DNA of 6,651 nucleotides from Thermoflexales bacterium (GTDB lineage: Bacteria; Chloroflexota; Anaerolineae; B4-G1; SLSP01), in contig WFQZ01000146.1 in assembly GCA_015486785.1 (NCBI GenBank), positions 1-6,651 on the forward strand. Direction: 5' to 3'. The notes below the pieces were generated by a model. It worked only from the letters and a program-made list of their open reading frames with translations. It was not told the DNA's origin and did no database searches. This document shows, one piece after another, positions 1 through 5,609 of the stretch. Position 1 is the first letter of the stretch, and each line of letters starts with the position of its first letter. A program made the translations under genes and the position numbers.

Positions 1-198
1 CGAGCATTTGCCTTTAAGGCTACGAGCATTTCCCTTTAAGGCTACGACCATTTGCCTTTAAGGCTACGAGCATTTGCCTTTAAGGCTACGAGCATTTCCC
101 TTTAAGGCTACGACCATTTGCCTTTAAGGCTACGAGCATTTGCCTTTAAGGCTACGACCATTTCCCTTTAAGGCTACGGCGATTTGCCTTCAAGGCTA
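1..198. repeat. Tandem array of nine 22-bp repeats, cut by the left edge
   Basis: Nine head-to-tail copies of a 22-bp unit, consensus CGASCATTTSCC followed by TTTAAGGCTA, run without spacers. Only two sites vary among units 1-8: base 4 (G or C) and base 10 (G or C). The order of variants (base 4/base 10) is GG, GC, CG, GG, GC, CG, GG, CC, so 1-66 is identical to 67-132. Unit 9 (177-198) is diverged and marks the right end. The left end lies outside the window. Each unit holds an inverted repeat, CCTT-T-AAGG, extended to GCCTT/AAGGC when base 10 is G. TAA on the plus strand, and TAG and TAA on the minus strand, with a period not divisible by three, put stops in every frame, so the array is not coding. 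It has no spacers, which excludes CRISPR. Its function is unknown. Confidence 0.97.
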
Positions 199-222
199 TG
201 GGCGCCCAGGTGCGTCGCACCT
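199..222. other. Two adjoining perfect palindromes between array and gene end
   Basis: TGGGCGCCCA (199-208) is a perfect 10-bp palindrome. It shares its last base with AGGTGCG-T-CGCACCT (208-222), a perfect 7-bp inverted repeat around one base. They begin right after the last 22-bp unit and end 14 bp before the stop codon of the minus-strand gene at 237-620. On the transcript of that gene they could form a GC-rich hairpin, but no T run follows, so this is at best a weak terminator or an mRNA 3' end stabiliser. A protein-binding site at the array boundary is equally possible. Confidence 0.4.
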
Positions 223-236
223 ACGGCACCTCACCA

Positions 237-620
237 CTACAGATATTCCAGTGCGCATCCCAAAGCCACAACTTCTATCCAATGATCCCCGGCCCTCATC
301 GCATAATGCTTAACCCGCTCCATGAGGTCGTCACCGGGATTTCTCTCTTTGTAAGGCAATGCCATGCGCGCTATGCGCTCGGAGTCTTCTACGACCAATA
401 CGTATCGCTCGGCCCATACAGGGACGCCCTTTTGATACCAATCCACGCAATCTGCGAGGGTAATTTCCAAAGAGATAACGTGGGAGAAAGTGATGCGCAG
501 CCGTCTTTCATCTGCATCGTCTAACTCCACATAGAAACTGCCGCGCTTGCCACGCCGGAACTCCTCCATTGGAGTCTCATGGATGATTATCGCCTTGGTC
601 AACGGTCTAAACTTGCTCAT
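237..620 (-). CDS. Hypothetical protein, 127 aa, soluble
   Basis: I do not recognise this protein. It has no signal peptide or membrane segment and should be cytoplasmic. It is mixed alpha/beta and rich in charged residues: a basic N-terminal stretch (MSKFRPLTK), then FRRGKRGSFYVELDDADERRL (21-41) that looks like a beta hairpin, alternating hydrophobic strands at 42-54 and 72-78, and a C-terminal strand WIEVVALGCALEYL (114-127). Cysteines are at 58 and 122. The start chosen is the ATG at 618-620, because GGAGAGG lies just upstream (624-630) with a 3-nt gap; a TTG four codons earlier in frame overlaps that site and is less likely. It is the last gene of the minus-strand string, 93 bp after the 189-aa gene. 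Its G+C is clearly lower than that of the large membrane gene. The small, acidic, stand-alone form resembles immunity-type or accessory proteins, but nothing here supports that function. Confidence 0.75.
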   Translation of the reverse strand: MSKFRPLTKAIIIHETPMEEFRRGKRGSFYVELDDADERRLRITFSHVISLEITLADCVDWYQKGVPVWAERYVLVVEDSERIARMALPYKERNPGDDLMERVKHYAMRAGDHWIEVVALGCALEYL

Positions 621-623
621 TGG

Positions 624-630
624 CCTCTCC
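624..630 (-). promoter_or_regulatory. Ribosome binding site that decides the start at 620
   Basis: GGAGAGG on the minus strand ends 3 nt before the ATG at 618-620. It favours this ATG over the in-frame TTG at 630-632, which overlaps the site. The rest of the 93-bp gap (621-713) shows no clear terminator and no convincing promoter. Confidence 0.65.
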
Positions 631-713
631 AATCATCTCGCTATATGGGCGAAATAACGGCCCACCGCAAGAGCCAAAGTTTTCTGCGCTCGGCGGCGGC
701 CACCAAGCGGAGG

Positions 714-1283
714 TCATCTCTTGAGCGCGTCGGGGAACCATTCGAGATACCCTTGGTTTACCAGCTCCTCATACAAGGCCGAGGCACTCACAAGCCCAGG
801 ATCGTCAATGCCCATACTCTTGAGGTAGTCCAGGAATTCATCTCTCTCCGTGAACCCTCTTTCAACATTCAGGCCCGGAATGATCACAAACCACAGCTCG
901 CTGACATGTTCACCGGCGAACAGAGTATCAGAAGAGTATGTGACGATGACCGTGCCGCTGATGACGTTGAGTTTCGTTATGTCGTTGACCGAGTCATAGT
1001 ATCTGATGGAGTCGGTTTGCAGGGCAACGCTCCATCTCCCATCGCCGATGTCTATGGCTTGGTAAGGTGCGATCAAGGCGATCCTCTTGTAATCCAACCC
1101 TCCCGGCGACTCAAAAAACGCCGTTGCAGATGGCTGCTCGTGGCTCGCGTCCGTTGCAATCTTGGGCAAGCCGGTGCCGAACCACCAGGCAACGGACGCC
1201 AACAGCCCGAACGCCGCAATGCAGAACAGACCGGTGAGCATCACGGCGGCGACCCCTAGCAGGAAGCGTTTCTTGATTCTCAT
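714..1283 (-). CDS. Hypothetical membrane-anchored protein, 189 aa
   Basis: Not recognised. The N-terminus is basic (MRIKKR) and is followed by a hydrophobic segment at about 8-35 containing C21 and WW at 33-34. There is no lipobox and no clear cleavage site, so it reads as an N-in signal anchor with about 150 residues outside the cell. The exterior part looks beta-rich from 66 to 137 (GRWSVALQTDSIRYY at 82-96, VISGTVIVTYSSDTLF at 107-122, SELWFVIIPGLNV at 128-140), then helical from 146 to the end. The ATG at 1281-1283 is the only usable start, since the frame upstream has no ATG, GTG or TTG before a TGA at 1329-1331. Its own ribosome binding site is poor: GAGGA, 13 nt away and inside a small hairpin. 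The strong AAGGAGG upstream belongs to a 14-codon ORF ending 4 nt before this start. This gene is either coupled to that ORF or has lost its true N-terminus by a frameshift. Confidence 0.78.
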   Translation of the reverse strand: MRIKKRFLLGVAAVMLTGLFCIAAFGLLASVAWWFGTGLPKIATDASHEQPSATAFFESPGGLDYKRIALIAPYQAIDIGDGRWSVALQTDSIRYYDSVNDITKLNVISGTVIVTYSSDTLFAGEHVSELWFVIIPGLNVERGFTERDEFLDYLKSMGIDDPGLVSASALYEELVNQGYLEWFPDALKR

Positions 1284-1287
1284 AGCA

Positions 1288-1332
1288 CTACGCGCGTCCT
1301 CGCGCCACTTTAGGGCGTAACTTGCCGATCAT
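1288..1332 (-). CDS. Possible 14-codon leader ORF upstream of the 189-aa gene
   Basis: The ORF reads MIGKLRPKVARGRA and ends with TAG 4 nt before the ATG of the 189-aa gene. It is preceded by AGGAGG (1341-1346) with an 8-nt gap, a near-perfect ribosome binding site lying directly against the TGA of the lipoprotein gene. The peptide is strongly basic (two Lys, three Arg in 14) and has no attenuator-like run of one amino acid. Its last codons cover a hairpin (1292-1305) whose loop holds the only Shine-Dalgarno-like bases available to the next gene. Translating it could open that hairpin and couple the two genes. Alternatively it is the original N-terminus of the 189-aa protein, separated by a one-base frameshift. 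Such a short ORF may also be chance; the placement is the argument. Confidence 0.4.
   Translation of the reverse strand: MIGKLRPKVARGRA
1292..1305 (-). promoter_or_regulatory. Small hairpin holding SD-like bases in its loop
   Basis: On the mRNA the stem is GCGCG/CGCGC (5 bp) and the loop is AGGA. The loop bases are the only Shine-Dalgarno-like sequence near the ATG at 1283, at 13 nt. The hairpin lies wholly inside the 14-codon ORF, so translation of that ORF would disrupt it. Confidence 0.3.
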
Positions 1333-1340
1333 TCGGAAAA

Positions 1341-1346
1341 CCTCCT
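1341..1346 (-). promoter_or_regulatory. Strong ribosome binding site for the leader ORF
   Basis: AGGAGG sits directly after the TGA at 1347-1349 and 8 nt before the ATG at 1330-1332. It is the best Shine-Dalgarno sequence of the minus-strand string. It does not serve the annotated start of the next long gene, whose ATG is 57 nt away. Confidence 0.6.
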
Positions 1347-1934
1347 TCACTCTGAACTGAAACGAGCATCGCCCCCTCCGCACTTCTGGAATGTGGCGTC
1401 AATGTGGCGCACGAGCCGGAAGAATTCCTCGCGGGTCATCACGCCATCTTGGATCGGGACGGTGAAATCGGAAACGTATCGCCCGTACTGGAGAACGGCA
1501 GTACACATCTTACCCAGGTAAATGTCGCCGCTTTCACCGCACTTGATGACCTGCCGATCCGCGTGCAGGGACAGGTTTTCCGCCCCGCTCGCTTCTTCCC
1601 ACGCCCAGCCGGAGGGGAAGAACCAATAGCGGCCTGACCGCAGCAACGACCGCGCCGCGCGTTCATCGGCACAGCGGTACACCGTGTGTTGCGCTATTTC
1701 CCCTCGCTTTTCCATCACCACGTTGTAGGCGTCCGACGCACCCAACGTATCCAGCACCGGCGGCAAGACGATCCATTTCTGCGCCCAGCCATCGGGCATC
1801 GCCTCTGCCGTCAGGGCGACCGCGTCGAGGTCGCACGCATATCCGCCGGTGGAGGGCGTGCAGGCCGTGACGGCGGGGAGCACGGCCAGCACGACGCAGA
1901 GGATCGCGCGGAAAATCGGCTCGCGGCTCATCAT
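1347..1934 (-). CDS. Putative lipoprotein of unknown function, 195 aa
   Basis: The protein starts MMSREPIFR, followed by a hydrophobic stretch at 7-22 and a lipobox-like V22-T23-A24-C25, so C25 is the likely lipid-modified residue and the protein would be attached to the outer face of the membrane. The mature part has five further cysteines (34, 88, 132, 144, 185), several of which could form disulfides. Other visible points are an aromatic GRYWFFPSGWAWEE stretch (101-114) and a C-terminal helix REEFFRLVRHIDATFQKC. I do not recognise the family. The start is taken at 1932-1934, where ATGA overlaps the stop of the large membrane gene; a second ATG follows at once (1929-1931). There is no good Shine-Dalgarno sequence, so translation is probably coupled to the upstream gene. 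A longer reading frame starting upstream lies inside the large gene and is rejected. The coupling suggests a role tied to the large protein, which is an inference. Confidence 0.8.
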   Translation of the reverse strand: MMSREPIFRAILCVVLAVLPAVTACTPSTGGYACDLDAVALTAEAMPDGWAQKWIVLPPVLDTLGASDAYNVVMEKRGEIAQHTVYRCADERAARSLLRSGRYWFFPSGWAWEEASGAENLSLHADRQVIKCGESGDIYLGKMCTAVLQYGRYVSDFTVPIQDGVMTREEFFRLVRHIDATFQKCGGGDARFSSE

Positions 1935-4900
1935 CGGCGCACGAAGGGCGTATCCAAGACCACGCGGGCGGCGGGGGCGGCGGTCGGCAAGCGGACGCCG
2001 CTCCCCGGGTCGTACCAGCCCAGCCCCAAACGGTAGTTCCCCGGCGGGACCTCGTCCAGCGGCAGGGTGACGGTCTCGCTGACAACCTCCCCGGCTTGCC
2101 ACCACGAGGTGGGATACTGCCAAGCGCGAGGCATCGCGTCATCCTGCGCCACGATCTGCTCGGTGGCCGGATCGTAGAGATGCACGAAGCGTTTGTAATC
2201 ACGCGCCGGAGCCTGCACCGCCTGCCACCACAAGGTCAAATGGAGCGCGTCGTCGGAGATCAGATCGTAGCCCAGCAAGCGGATTTCATCCCCAAAGTCC
2301 GCCTGCTGCGGGTGCGCAGGATGCGGCAGCGCAAACGAACGCGGGCGCGGGCGCACGGTCAACGTGGGCGGGAGCGTGCAGCGCACATCGCTGGAGCCGT
2401 GCATCACCACCTGCACGCGGTAAGCCCCCGGCGGGAGCGTCGGCGGCAGGGTGAAATGCACCGGCGATTGCACCCACGTGAGCTTGGGCCATTGCGAGGT
2501 CTGCGAGCCGACCGCCAAAGGCCCGGCAGTCTCGCCGACCACCTCCCCGGCGGGCGCAATGAGCTGCCACGTCGCCGTCACATCCGCCGTGGGAGCACGC
2601 AGGGCGTTCCAATCCGCGCGGAAGTCCAACGGCTGCCCCTGGAGGATCGCCGGCGGCGTGTCGGTATCCAATAACGCCACGCCGTCCGTTTCGCAGAGGA
2701 TGGTCTTGCCCTTGCGAGCCTGCTCGCACCCGGCAGTGCGCAGGTCGTAGAGCGTGGGCGAGCGCAACAGCACCGGAATATCCACCTGACCATCGGCGGC
2801 CATCGTGGCCTTGAGGTAGGGGATGATGCGCAACGTGTACCGCCCCGGCGCAAGCCCATCCGGCAAGGGCAGCCGCCGATCATCGCGCACCAGCTCACCG
2901 GGAAGCCATAGCGTGGTGGGCAAATAGCCGTAGCCCGGCTGAGCATCCTGCTGCGCCACCTGCCGCCCGGCGGCATCAAGCAGGCGCAGGGAAAAGCTCC
3001 AGTTGCGCGGCACACCGGCATGCCGCAGCGACCAGCTCAGCTTGACGGTCAGCGGGCCGGATTCATCCCGGAAGGCCGAGGCTTCGTGCAAGGTCAGATC
3101 GCCGAACTGCGCCAGCACCGGCGCGGCGGAGGCAGTCGGGCCGTGCGGCACGCGCACCACGCCGATGTACACAGTGCCCAGCCCTCGGCCCTGCGGCGTG
3201 TGTGCCCGCAGCTCGTCTTGCGCCGCGTAGAGCCGCAGTTGGAGCAGGTACAGCCCCCGCGCAAGGTCCGGCGGCAGCGCGAGCTGACTCACCACCGCGC
3301 AGGTCTGATCCGCCGTGCAGGGCACGCCGGCAGTCGTCGCCGCGAACGCCAGCGGGATGCCGTGGCGCGGCAGGGCGGGCGAGACCAGTTGCAGCGTGAA
3401 ATGCAGCGGCGTGGCGGTCAACACGTGCCACGTGGTGGTGATCGCCACCGTCTCCGCCGGCGAGACGGTCAAGGTCGGCGGAGAAGCGTCGCGCAGCTCC
3501 GCGCCGTCAAAGGCCACCGGGCCGCCGTGCGGATACGGCATCTGGTCAAAATCAAAGGTGCGCATCGCGCCCGACGGACAAGCTCCGCCGGAGGCCGTGA
3601 CCAGCAGCGCGAGCAGCGCAACCGCGCCCCCGATCCCGCCCCACGCCGCCAGCCGACGGCGGCGCGGCCAGAGCGAACGTCCGCCCCAGGCGAGCAGCAG
3701 CAGCGCGAGGTAGAGAAGCAGACGTTGCGCCGTCCCCAGGGACAACGCCAAACGCACCTCGTGCGTCCCCGCCGACAAAGGCACCGCCAATCGCCCGGAG
3801 CCGACTTGAGGCGTGGCCGGGGTCGGCTGACCGTCCACCCGCGCCCGCCAGCCGGGCCACCAGTTCAGGGGGAAGGTCACGTCCGCCGCCTGCGGCAGCG
3901 ATACGCGCCACACTTGGCGGGTCGCAGTGCGGCGCAGCAGCGTGCCGCGCACCGAGACGCCGTCGGCGATGGGCCGCCCGCCCCCATCCAACACCGCCTC
4001 GGAGATGTAGAGGCGCGGCACCACATCACGGGGCAGATACTCATAGCGGATGGTCGTGCCGATGTTGCCGGTGAAACTTTCGTAGAAACGCAGCCGGTCC
4101 CAAGTCACGTCCGCCTCGCAGATCGCCAGACGGTCCGGGTGCAAATCCGCCAGAGCGGCCCAGGCCAGCAAGGCGATCAACGTGCCGCCCACCATCGCCC
4201 GCCACGCGCCCCGCTCGGCGAGCGAGCCGATGGCCGCAGCGACGAAGAGCGATTGCAGCGAAAGAAACCGCCAGGGGAACTGCGTCAACGGCAGCAAGGG
4301 CAGATGATCCCACAGCGGGCGGGAAAGCGGCGTGATCATCACCGTCGCCAGCAACAGCGATACGGCCACCACGCCGCGCCGTCGCGCCGGGAAACGGAGC
4401 AGCACGCCCAGCCCCAGGATCGCCAAAGCAGCCTGCACCGCGCCCATCGCAAACGGCCCGGCCTCCTGCGCCGTGGCCGCCACGCGATAGTCAAAGTCCG
4501 GCGCACGCTGCACCAGGTTCAATTGGCGGAAGTGATGGCTGTAGTGGAAGTACCCGGCGGTGAAGTCCGTGCCCATCTGCCCCCAATCGGTCTGAGTGAG
4601 CGCGGGATACCAAAACCAGGCCGTCAGCGCGAAGCCCAACACGAACGGGACAAGAGCCGCGCCCCAGTTCCGCCAGGTGCGCCACGAAGGGAGCACGTTC
4701 ACGGCGAGCGAATAGAGCAGCGCGAAGGGCGAAAAGATGAGCGCGGAGATGTTATGCGTCAGGATCAAGGCCGCGTAGGGCAGCGCGGCCGGCCACCAAC
4801 GGCGCATCGTGGGGCGATCCGCCGCCCAATCCAAGGCCCACAGGATCAGCGGATACCAGACGAAGGCCCAGAATTCGGAAAGCGAATCGCCGCGCACGTA

Positions 4901-5350
4901 GACGTTGACCATGTGAAACGGCGCGAAGGTGTAAGCGGCGACGGCCAGCCACACAGCCGCTTGACTCTGGAAGAGCCGCCGCGCCCACAAAGCCATCGTC
5001 AGCGCGGCGAGGATGAAGCCCAGCGTCTGCGTCGCCTGAATCGCCCAGATCGGCGAAAGTCCCAGCGCGGTCAGCCCGCCGCTGAGGTAGTAGGGCAAGG
5101 CCGCGTAGTAGTTGAAGAACGGATAGCCCAGATCATACGCCGCGTGCGCCATCCAGCGCACCGGGAAGACGCCGTCGCGCAGGCTGAAGGCCATGTCCAG
5201 CGTCCGCTGGAGCAGGAAGGGGCTATCGCCCCCGCCACGGGTGTTGATCAGCCCCGCGCCCCACAACGGCACCGCCGCGCTCAAGCCCAGCAGTCCGCTC
5301 ACCACCAACCAGCCCCACGCCGACCAAAAAGCCCGTCCTTGAGATTTCAT
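1931..5350 (-). CDS. Large GT-C-like membrane protein with four C-terminal beta modules, 1139 aa
   Basis: Polytopic membrane protein resembling the PTPS_related / YfhO-like group, probably glycosyltransferases of the GT-C fold that use a lipid-linked sugar outside the cell. About a dozen membrane segments lie between 8 and 402. Family-like motifs seen are GGGDSPF (39-45) in the first outer loop, FPVRW (62-66), YVRGDSLSEF (151-160), LTHN (197-200) and QFPWRFLSL (357-365). Residues 403-540 form a beta domain with WWPGWRARVDGQP (497-509) and LSAGTHEV (525-532). Two more membrane segments (about 541-558 and 567-586) flank WPRRRR, which puts 590-1139 outside. That tail has four related beta modules, each ending near a G-x-Y motif (699, 836, 975, 1104). 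The ATG at 5348-5350 is preceded by GGGGGGCGG; in-frame extension upstream runs through the tRNA and is rejected. The substrate is unknown and D42 as a catalytic acid is an inference. The stop overlaps the lipoprotein start by 4 bp. Confidence 0.88.
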   Translation of the reverse strand: MKSQGRAFWSAWGWLVVSGLLGLSAAVPLWGAGLINTRGGGDSPFLLQRTLDMAFSLRDGVFPVRWMAHAAYDLGYPFFNYYAALPYYLSGGLTALGLSPIWAIQATQTLGFILAALTMALWARRLFQSQAAVWLAVAAYTFAPFHMVNVYVRGDSLSEFWAFVWYPLILWALDWAADRPTMRRWWPAALPYAALILTHNISALIFSPFALLYSLAVNVLPSWRTWRNWGAALVPFVLGFALTAWFWYPALTQTDWGQMGTDFTAGYFHYSHHFRQLNLVQRAPDFDYRVAATAQEAGPFAMGAVQAALAILGLGVLLRFPARRRGVVAVSLLLATVMITPLSRPLWDHLPLLPLTQFPWRFLSLQSLFVAAAIGSLAERGAWRAMVGGTLIALLAWAALADLHPDRLAICEADVTWDRLRFYESFTGNIGTTIRYEYLPRDVVPRLYISEAVLDGGGRPIADGVSVRGTLLRRTATRQVWRVSLPQAADVTFPLNWWPGWRARVDGQPTPATPQVGSGRLAVPLSAGTHEVRLALSLGTAQRLLLYLALLLLAWGGRSLWPRRRRLAAWGGIGGAVALLALLVTASGGACPSGAMRTFDFDQMPYPHGGPVAFDGAELRDASPPTLTVSPAETVAITTTWHVLTATPLHFTLQLVSPALPRHGIPLAFAATTAGVPCTADQTCAVVSQLALPPDLARGLYLLQLRLYAAQDELRAHTPQGRGLGTVYIGVVRVPHGPTASAAPVLAQFGDLTLHEASAFRDESGPLTVKLSWSLRHAGVPRNWSFSLRLLDAAGRQVAQQDAQPGYGYLPTTLWLPGELVRDDRRLPLPDGLAPGRYTLRIIPYLKATMAADGQVDIPVLLRSPTLYDLRTAGCEQARKGKTILCETDGVALLDTDTPPAILQGQPLDFRADWNALRAPTADVTATWQLIAPAGEVVGETAGPLAVGSQTSQWPKLTWVQSPVHFTLPPTLPPGAYRVQVVMHGSSDVRCTLPPTLTVRPRPRSFALPHPAHPQQADFGDEIRLLGYDLISDDALHLTLWWQAVQAPARDYKRFVHLYDPATEQIVAQDDAMPRAWQYPTSWWQAGEVVSETVTLPLDEVPPGNYRLGLGWYDPGSGVRLPTAAPAARVVLDTPFVRR

Positions 5351-5411
5351 GTTCCGCCCCCCAAAAAGATTTGCGTCCGCCGCCGGCAGCGGGCAGCTTC
5401 GCCGAGCGATA

Positions 5412-5417
5412 ATTCTA
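5412..5417 (-). promoter_or_regulatory. Possible -10 box for the minus-strand gene string
   Basis: TAGAAT on the minus strand matches TATAAT at five of six bases, 61 nt before the ATG at 5350. No convincing -35 hexamer is found 16-18 bp upstream. It lies in the only non-coding gap (5351-5486) ahead of the string, so a promoter is expected here, but this assignment is weak. Confidence 0.3.
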
Positions 5418-5448
5418 CCATCCCCGCCTGGAGAAGCACGGATCAGCC

Positions 5449-5476
5449 TTGCCTGAAATGACTTCTGTGGTATGAT
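5449..5476 (+). promoter_or_regulatory. Sigma-70-type promoter of the tRNA gene
   Basis: TTGCCT (5449-5454) and TATGAT (5471-5476) are separated by 16 bp. The -10 box matches the consensus at five of six bases. The predicted start, about 7 bp downstream, falls a few bases before the tRNA at 5487, which gives a very short leader as is common for tRNA genes. Confidence 0.65.
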
Positions 5477-5486
5477 GCTGCCCGTT

Positions 5487-5560
5487 CGGGGCATAGCGCA
5501 GTTTGGTAGCGCGCACGGTTCGGGTCCGTGAGGTCTGCGGTTCAAATCCGCATGCCCCGA
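5487..5560 (+). tRNA. tRNA-Pro, anticodon CGG
   Basis: All arms of a 74-nt cloverleaf are present. The acceptor stem is CGGGGCA (5487-5493) with TGCCCCG (5553-5559) and A73 at 5560. The D stem is GCGC/GCGC with loop AGTTTGGTA. The anticodon stem is CACGG/CCGTG around loop TTCGGGT, giving anticodon CGG (5521-5523), which reads CCG proline codons. The variable loop is AGGTC, and the T arm is TGCGG-TTCAAAT-CCGCA. The C1-G72 pair with A73, and G37 next to the anticodon, are typical of bacterial tRNA-Pro. CCA is not encoded, so the 3' end must be added by nucleotidyltransferase. A promoter lies just upstream and a strong terminator 5 bp downstream. No duplicate of the 3' end, such as would mark an integrated element, was seen in the window. 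Confidence 0.97.
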
Positions 5561-5565
5561 CTTCC

Positions 5566-5592
5566 AAAGGCACTCAATGAGTGCCTTTTTTT
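5566..5592 (+). terminator. Intrinsic terminator after the tRNA
   Basis: AAAGGCACTC (5566-5575) pairs perfectly with GAGTGCCTTT (5579-5588) around loop AAT. The 3' arm runs into an unbroken seven-T tract (5586-5592). This is a strong rho-independent terminator for the tRNA transcript. On the other strand AAA follows the stem, so it acts in one direction. The phosphatase start codon is only 17 nt further on, which makes the terminator a possible control point for that gene. Confidence 0.88.
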
Positions 5593-5599
5593 ATTCCTC

Positions 5600-5607
5600 G
5601 GAGGGAG
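5600..5607 (+). promoter_or_regulatory. Ribosome binding site of the phosphatase gene
   Basis: GGAGGGAG lies just before the ATG at 5610-5612, with 5 nt between GGAGG and the start. It fixes this start over an upstream in-frame ATG at 5577, which lies inside the terminator hairpin. Confidence 0.85.
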
Positions 5608-5609
5608 CA

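Noticed and set aside
1..198. CRISPR array
   Set aside because: The units abut with no spacers, the unit is only 22 bp, and no cas gene is present.
621..713. Separate promoter for the 127-aa gene (TTGCGG, 17 bp, CATATA)
   Set aside because: The -10 candidate matches the consensus at only three of six bases, and the gene can be served by the upstream transcript.
579..1259. A 226-codon open frame on the plus strand
   Set aside because: It lies opposite the 127-aa and 189-aa genes. The minus-strand reading gives a proper signal anchor and a ribosome site for the 127-aa gene, while this one has neither a ribosome site nor a recognisable domain.
1935..2123. N-terminal extension of the lipoprotein frame to 2123
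   Set aside because: It would overlap the large gene by about 190 bp, is Arg/Gly/Pro-rich, and would bury the lipoprotein signal peptide. The ATG in the ATGA overlap explains the start.
3020..5461. An 813-codon open frame on the plus strand
   Set aside because: It is antisense to the large membrane gene and its translation is a low-complexity mix of Arg, Gln, His and Pro, as expected from the complement of a high-G+C gene. It has no domain-like sequence, and the minus-strand reading has clear membrane segments and family motifs.
5351..5545. N-terminal extension of the large membrane protein into the tRNA
   Set aside because: The extra 65 residues would be read from the antisense of the tRNA and its promoter. 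The ATG at 5350 has a purine-rich ribosome site and is followed directly by the first membrane segment.
5487..5560. tRNA as an integration site of a mobile element
   Set aside because: No repeat of the tRNA 3' end, integrase or phage-like gene is seen in the window.
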